In this document: piece by piece, positions 14,827-15,557 of the stretch
Layout of the letters: the number at the start of each line of letters is the position of its first letter
How positions within the stretch are numbered: the first letter of the stretch is position 1
Assembly (NCBI GenBank): GCA_019347795.1
Contig: JAHWKS010000018.1
Location: 1-15,557 of the forward strand
Direction: 5' to 3'
Source: Planctomycetota bacterium
Lineage (GTDB): Bacteria > Planctomycetota > Planctomycetia > Pirellulales > Pirellulaceae
Length of the DNA: 15,557 nucleotides
The notes under the pieces: generated by a model
Told to the model about the DNA's origin: nothing
The model's database searches: none
The model's input: the letters and a program-made list of their open reading frames with translations, nothing else
Position numbers and translations under genes: made by a program

Positions 14827-15557
14827 ATGTTGATGGCCATCTCGTCCCGAGATGAATACCTAACCCGCCTCGGGTTCAGCTTCGATCGTGGGGGCGCGCA
14901 TCTGGCTCGCTCGATGATGCTGGACGACCTGCGGCGGCTTTTGCAGCATACGCCGGACGCGGCGGCGACGCGGGAAGACTTCGCGCGGGCGATCCTGGAC
15001 GACAACTGCCTGGGCAAGCGATCGGCGCGTTCTCGCGCCCTCGCCCTCCGGCACTTGAGCCGCCTCTACGCCTTGGACCCGTCCGTCGCGATCTACCGCG
15101 CGATGCGTTACCTCTGGCAGCGCGATCCCGAGGGACAATCGCTGCTGGCGTGCCTCGTTGCCTACACCCGCGATCCTGTACTACAGCTGAGCGCCCCCTT
15201 TATTTTGCAGATGCCCTTCGGCAACGCCCTGGTGAGAGCAGACTTGGAGCAGTTCCTCGACGCGGACGAGCAAGGCCGCTTCAGCAAAGCGACGTTGAAA
15301 TCGACGGCCCAAAACATTTCGACCACGTGGACGCACGCCGGGCACGTGAAGGGGCGTGTGCGAAAAACCCGCTCGGCCGCATCGCCGACGCCCGGGGCGG
15401 CGGCATTGGCCCTTTTCCTCGGTTACCTGACCGGCGCCCGCGGCCAGACGCTGTTCGAGACGGAGTACGCGAAGCTGCTGGATTGCACGCCGGACCGCAC
15501 GATCGAGCTGGCGGAAGCGGCCTCGCGACGGGGCTGGATTGTTTTCAAGCGGATCGG
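14827..15557 (+). CDS. Possible BrxA-like (BREX) or defence-associated protein, 3' end outside the window
   Basis: The frame runs from ATG 14827 to the window edge without a stop, giving at least 243 residues. AAGAAGG lies 6 bases before ATG 14827 and favours this start. The frame is open further back, to just after the E1-like stop, and an ATG at 14554 is in phase. That extra part overlaps the hairpin and looks non-coding. Recognisable stretches include DDNCLGKRSARSRALALRHL at about 60-79, LLACLVAYTRDPVLQLSAPF, and a middle segment TTWTHAGHVKGRVRKTR. These resemble, in my reading, the helical BrxA/DUF1819-like proteins at the start of some BREX operons (N-L-G-K-R-S...RDP...S-W-T-x-x-G-H-x-x-G). 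No catalytic motif is visible. If right, BREX genes such as BrxB, BrxC and PglX should follow off the edge. The assignment rests on remembered family patterns only and may be wrong. Confidence 0.55.
   Translation, partial: MLMAISSRDEYLTRLGFSFDRGGAHLARSMMLDDLRRLLQHTPDAAATREDFARAILDDNCLGKRSARSRALALRHLSRLYALDPSVAIYRAMRYLWQRDPEGQSLLACLVAYTRDPVLQLSAPFILQMPFGNALVRADLEQFLDADEQGRFSKATLKSTAQNISTTWTHAGHVKGRVRKTRSAASPTPGAAALALFLGYLTGARGQTLFETEYAKLLDCTPDRTIELAEAASRRGWIVFKRI

Overview
The window is a GC-rich bacterial segment in which every supported gene lies on the plus strand. The gene content looks like a defence or conflict island: STAND ATPase, SLOG-membrane protein, ubiquitin-like conjugation genes, and a possible BREX-type gene at the right edge. 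No rRNA, tRNA, CRISPR array or intact insertion sequence was seen. No taxonomic marker is present. GC-rich coding, Shine-Dalgarno starts and the accessory gene types would fit planctomycetes, proteobacteria or similar lineages, and I would not name a phylum with confidence.

Layout: (1) 1-4119 is the 3' part of a large DUF4062-type STAND/NACHT ATPase ending in 14 WD40-like blades. (2) 4368-4683 is a broken copy of a DUF4062 N-terminus, with a frameshift caused by a visible 5-bp tandem duplication. (3) 4743-6629 encodes a SLOG-like nucleotide-binding domain fused to four predicted membrane segments, a SLATT-like architecture. (4) 6630-7548 is about 0.9 kb without a convincing gene but with several perfect palindromes. 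(5) 7549-8682 encodes a sigma-70 family factor with a long unassigned N-terminus. It is followed 36 bp later by 8719-11298, an unusual protein with an anti-sigma-like zinc motif (HxxxCxxC) and two tandem, degenerate orotate-phosphoribosyltransferase-like domains. (6) After a 401-bp gap, 11700-14535 is a compact four-gene operon: ubiquitin-like protein, E2-like protein, JAB/JAMM peptidase and E1-like (ThiF) enzyme. (7) 14827 to the right edge is the 5' part of a gene that may be BrxA-like (BREX).

How the parts may work together: the four ubiquitin-system genes abut or overlap and almost certainly act as one pathway of activation, transfer and removal. The ubiquitin-like protein has no glycine near its C-terminus, and the JAMM motif has Asn where Ser is usual, so the chemistry may differ from the canonical one. 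The sigma factor and the zinc/PRTase protein look like a regulator pair in which the second protein may restrain the sigma factor and sense a nucleotide-like ligand. A link between that pair and the ubiquitin operon, as a regulated conjugation system, is inferred from proximity and shared strand only. The flanking STAND and SLOG genes look like independent defence modules.
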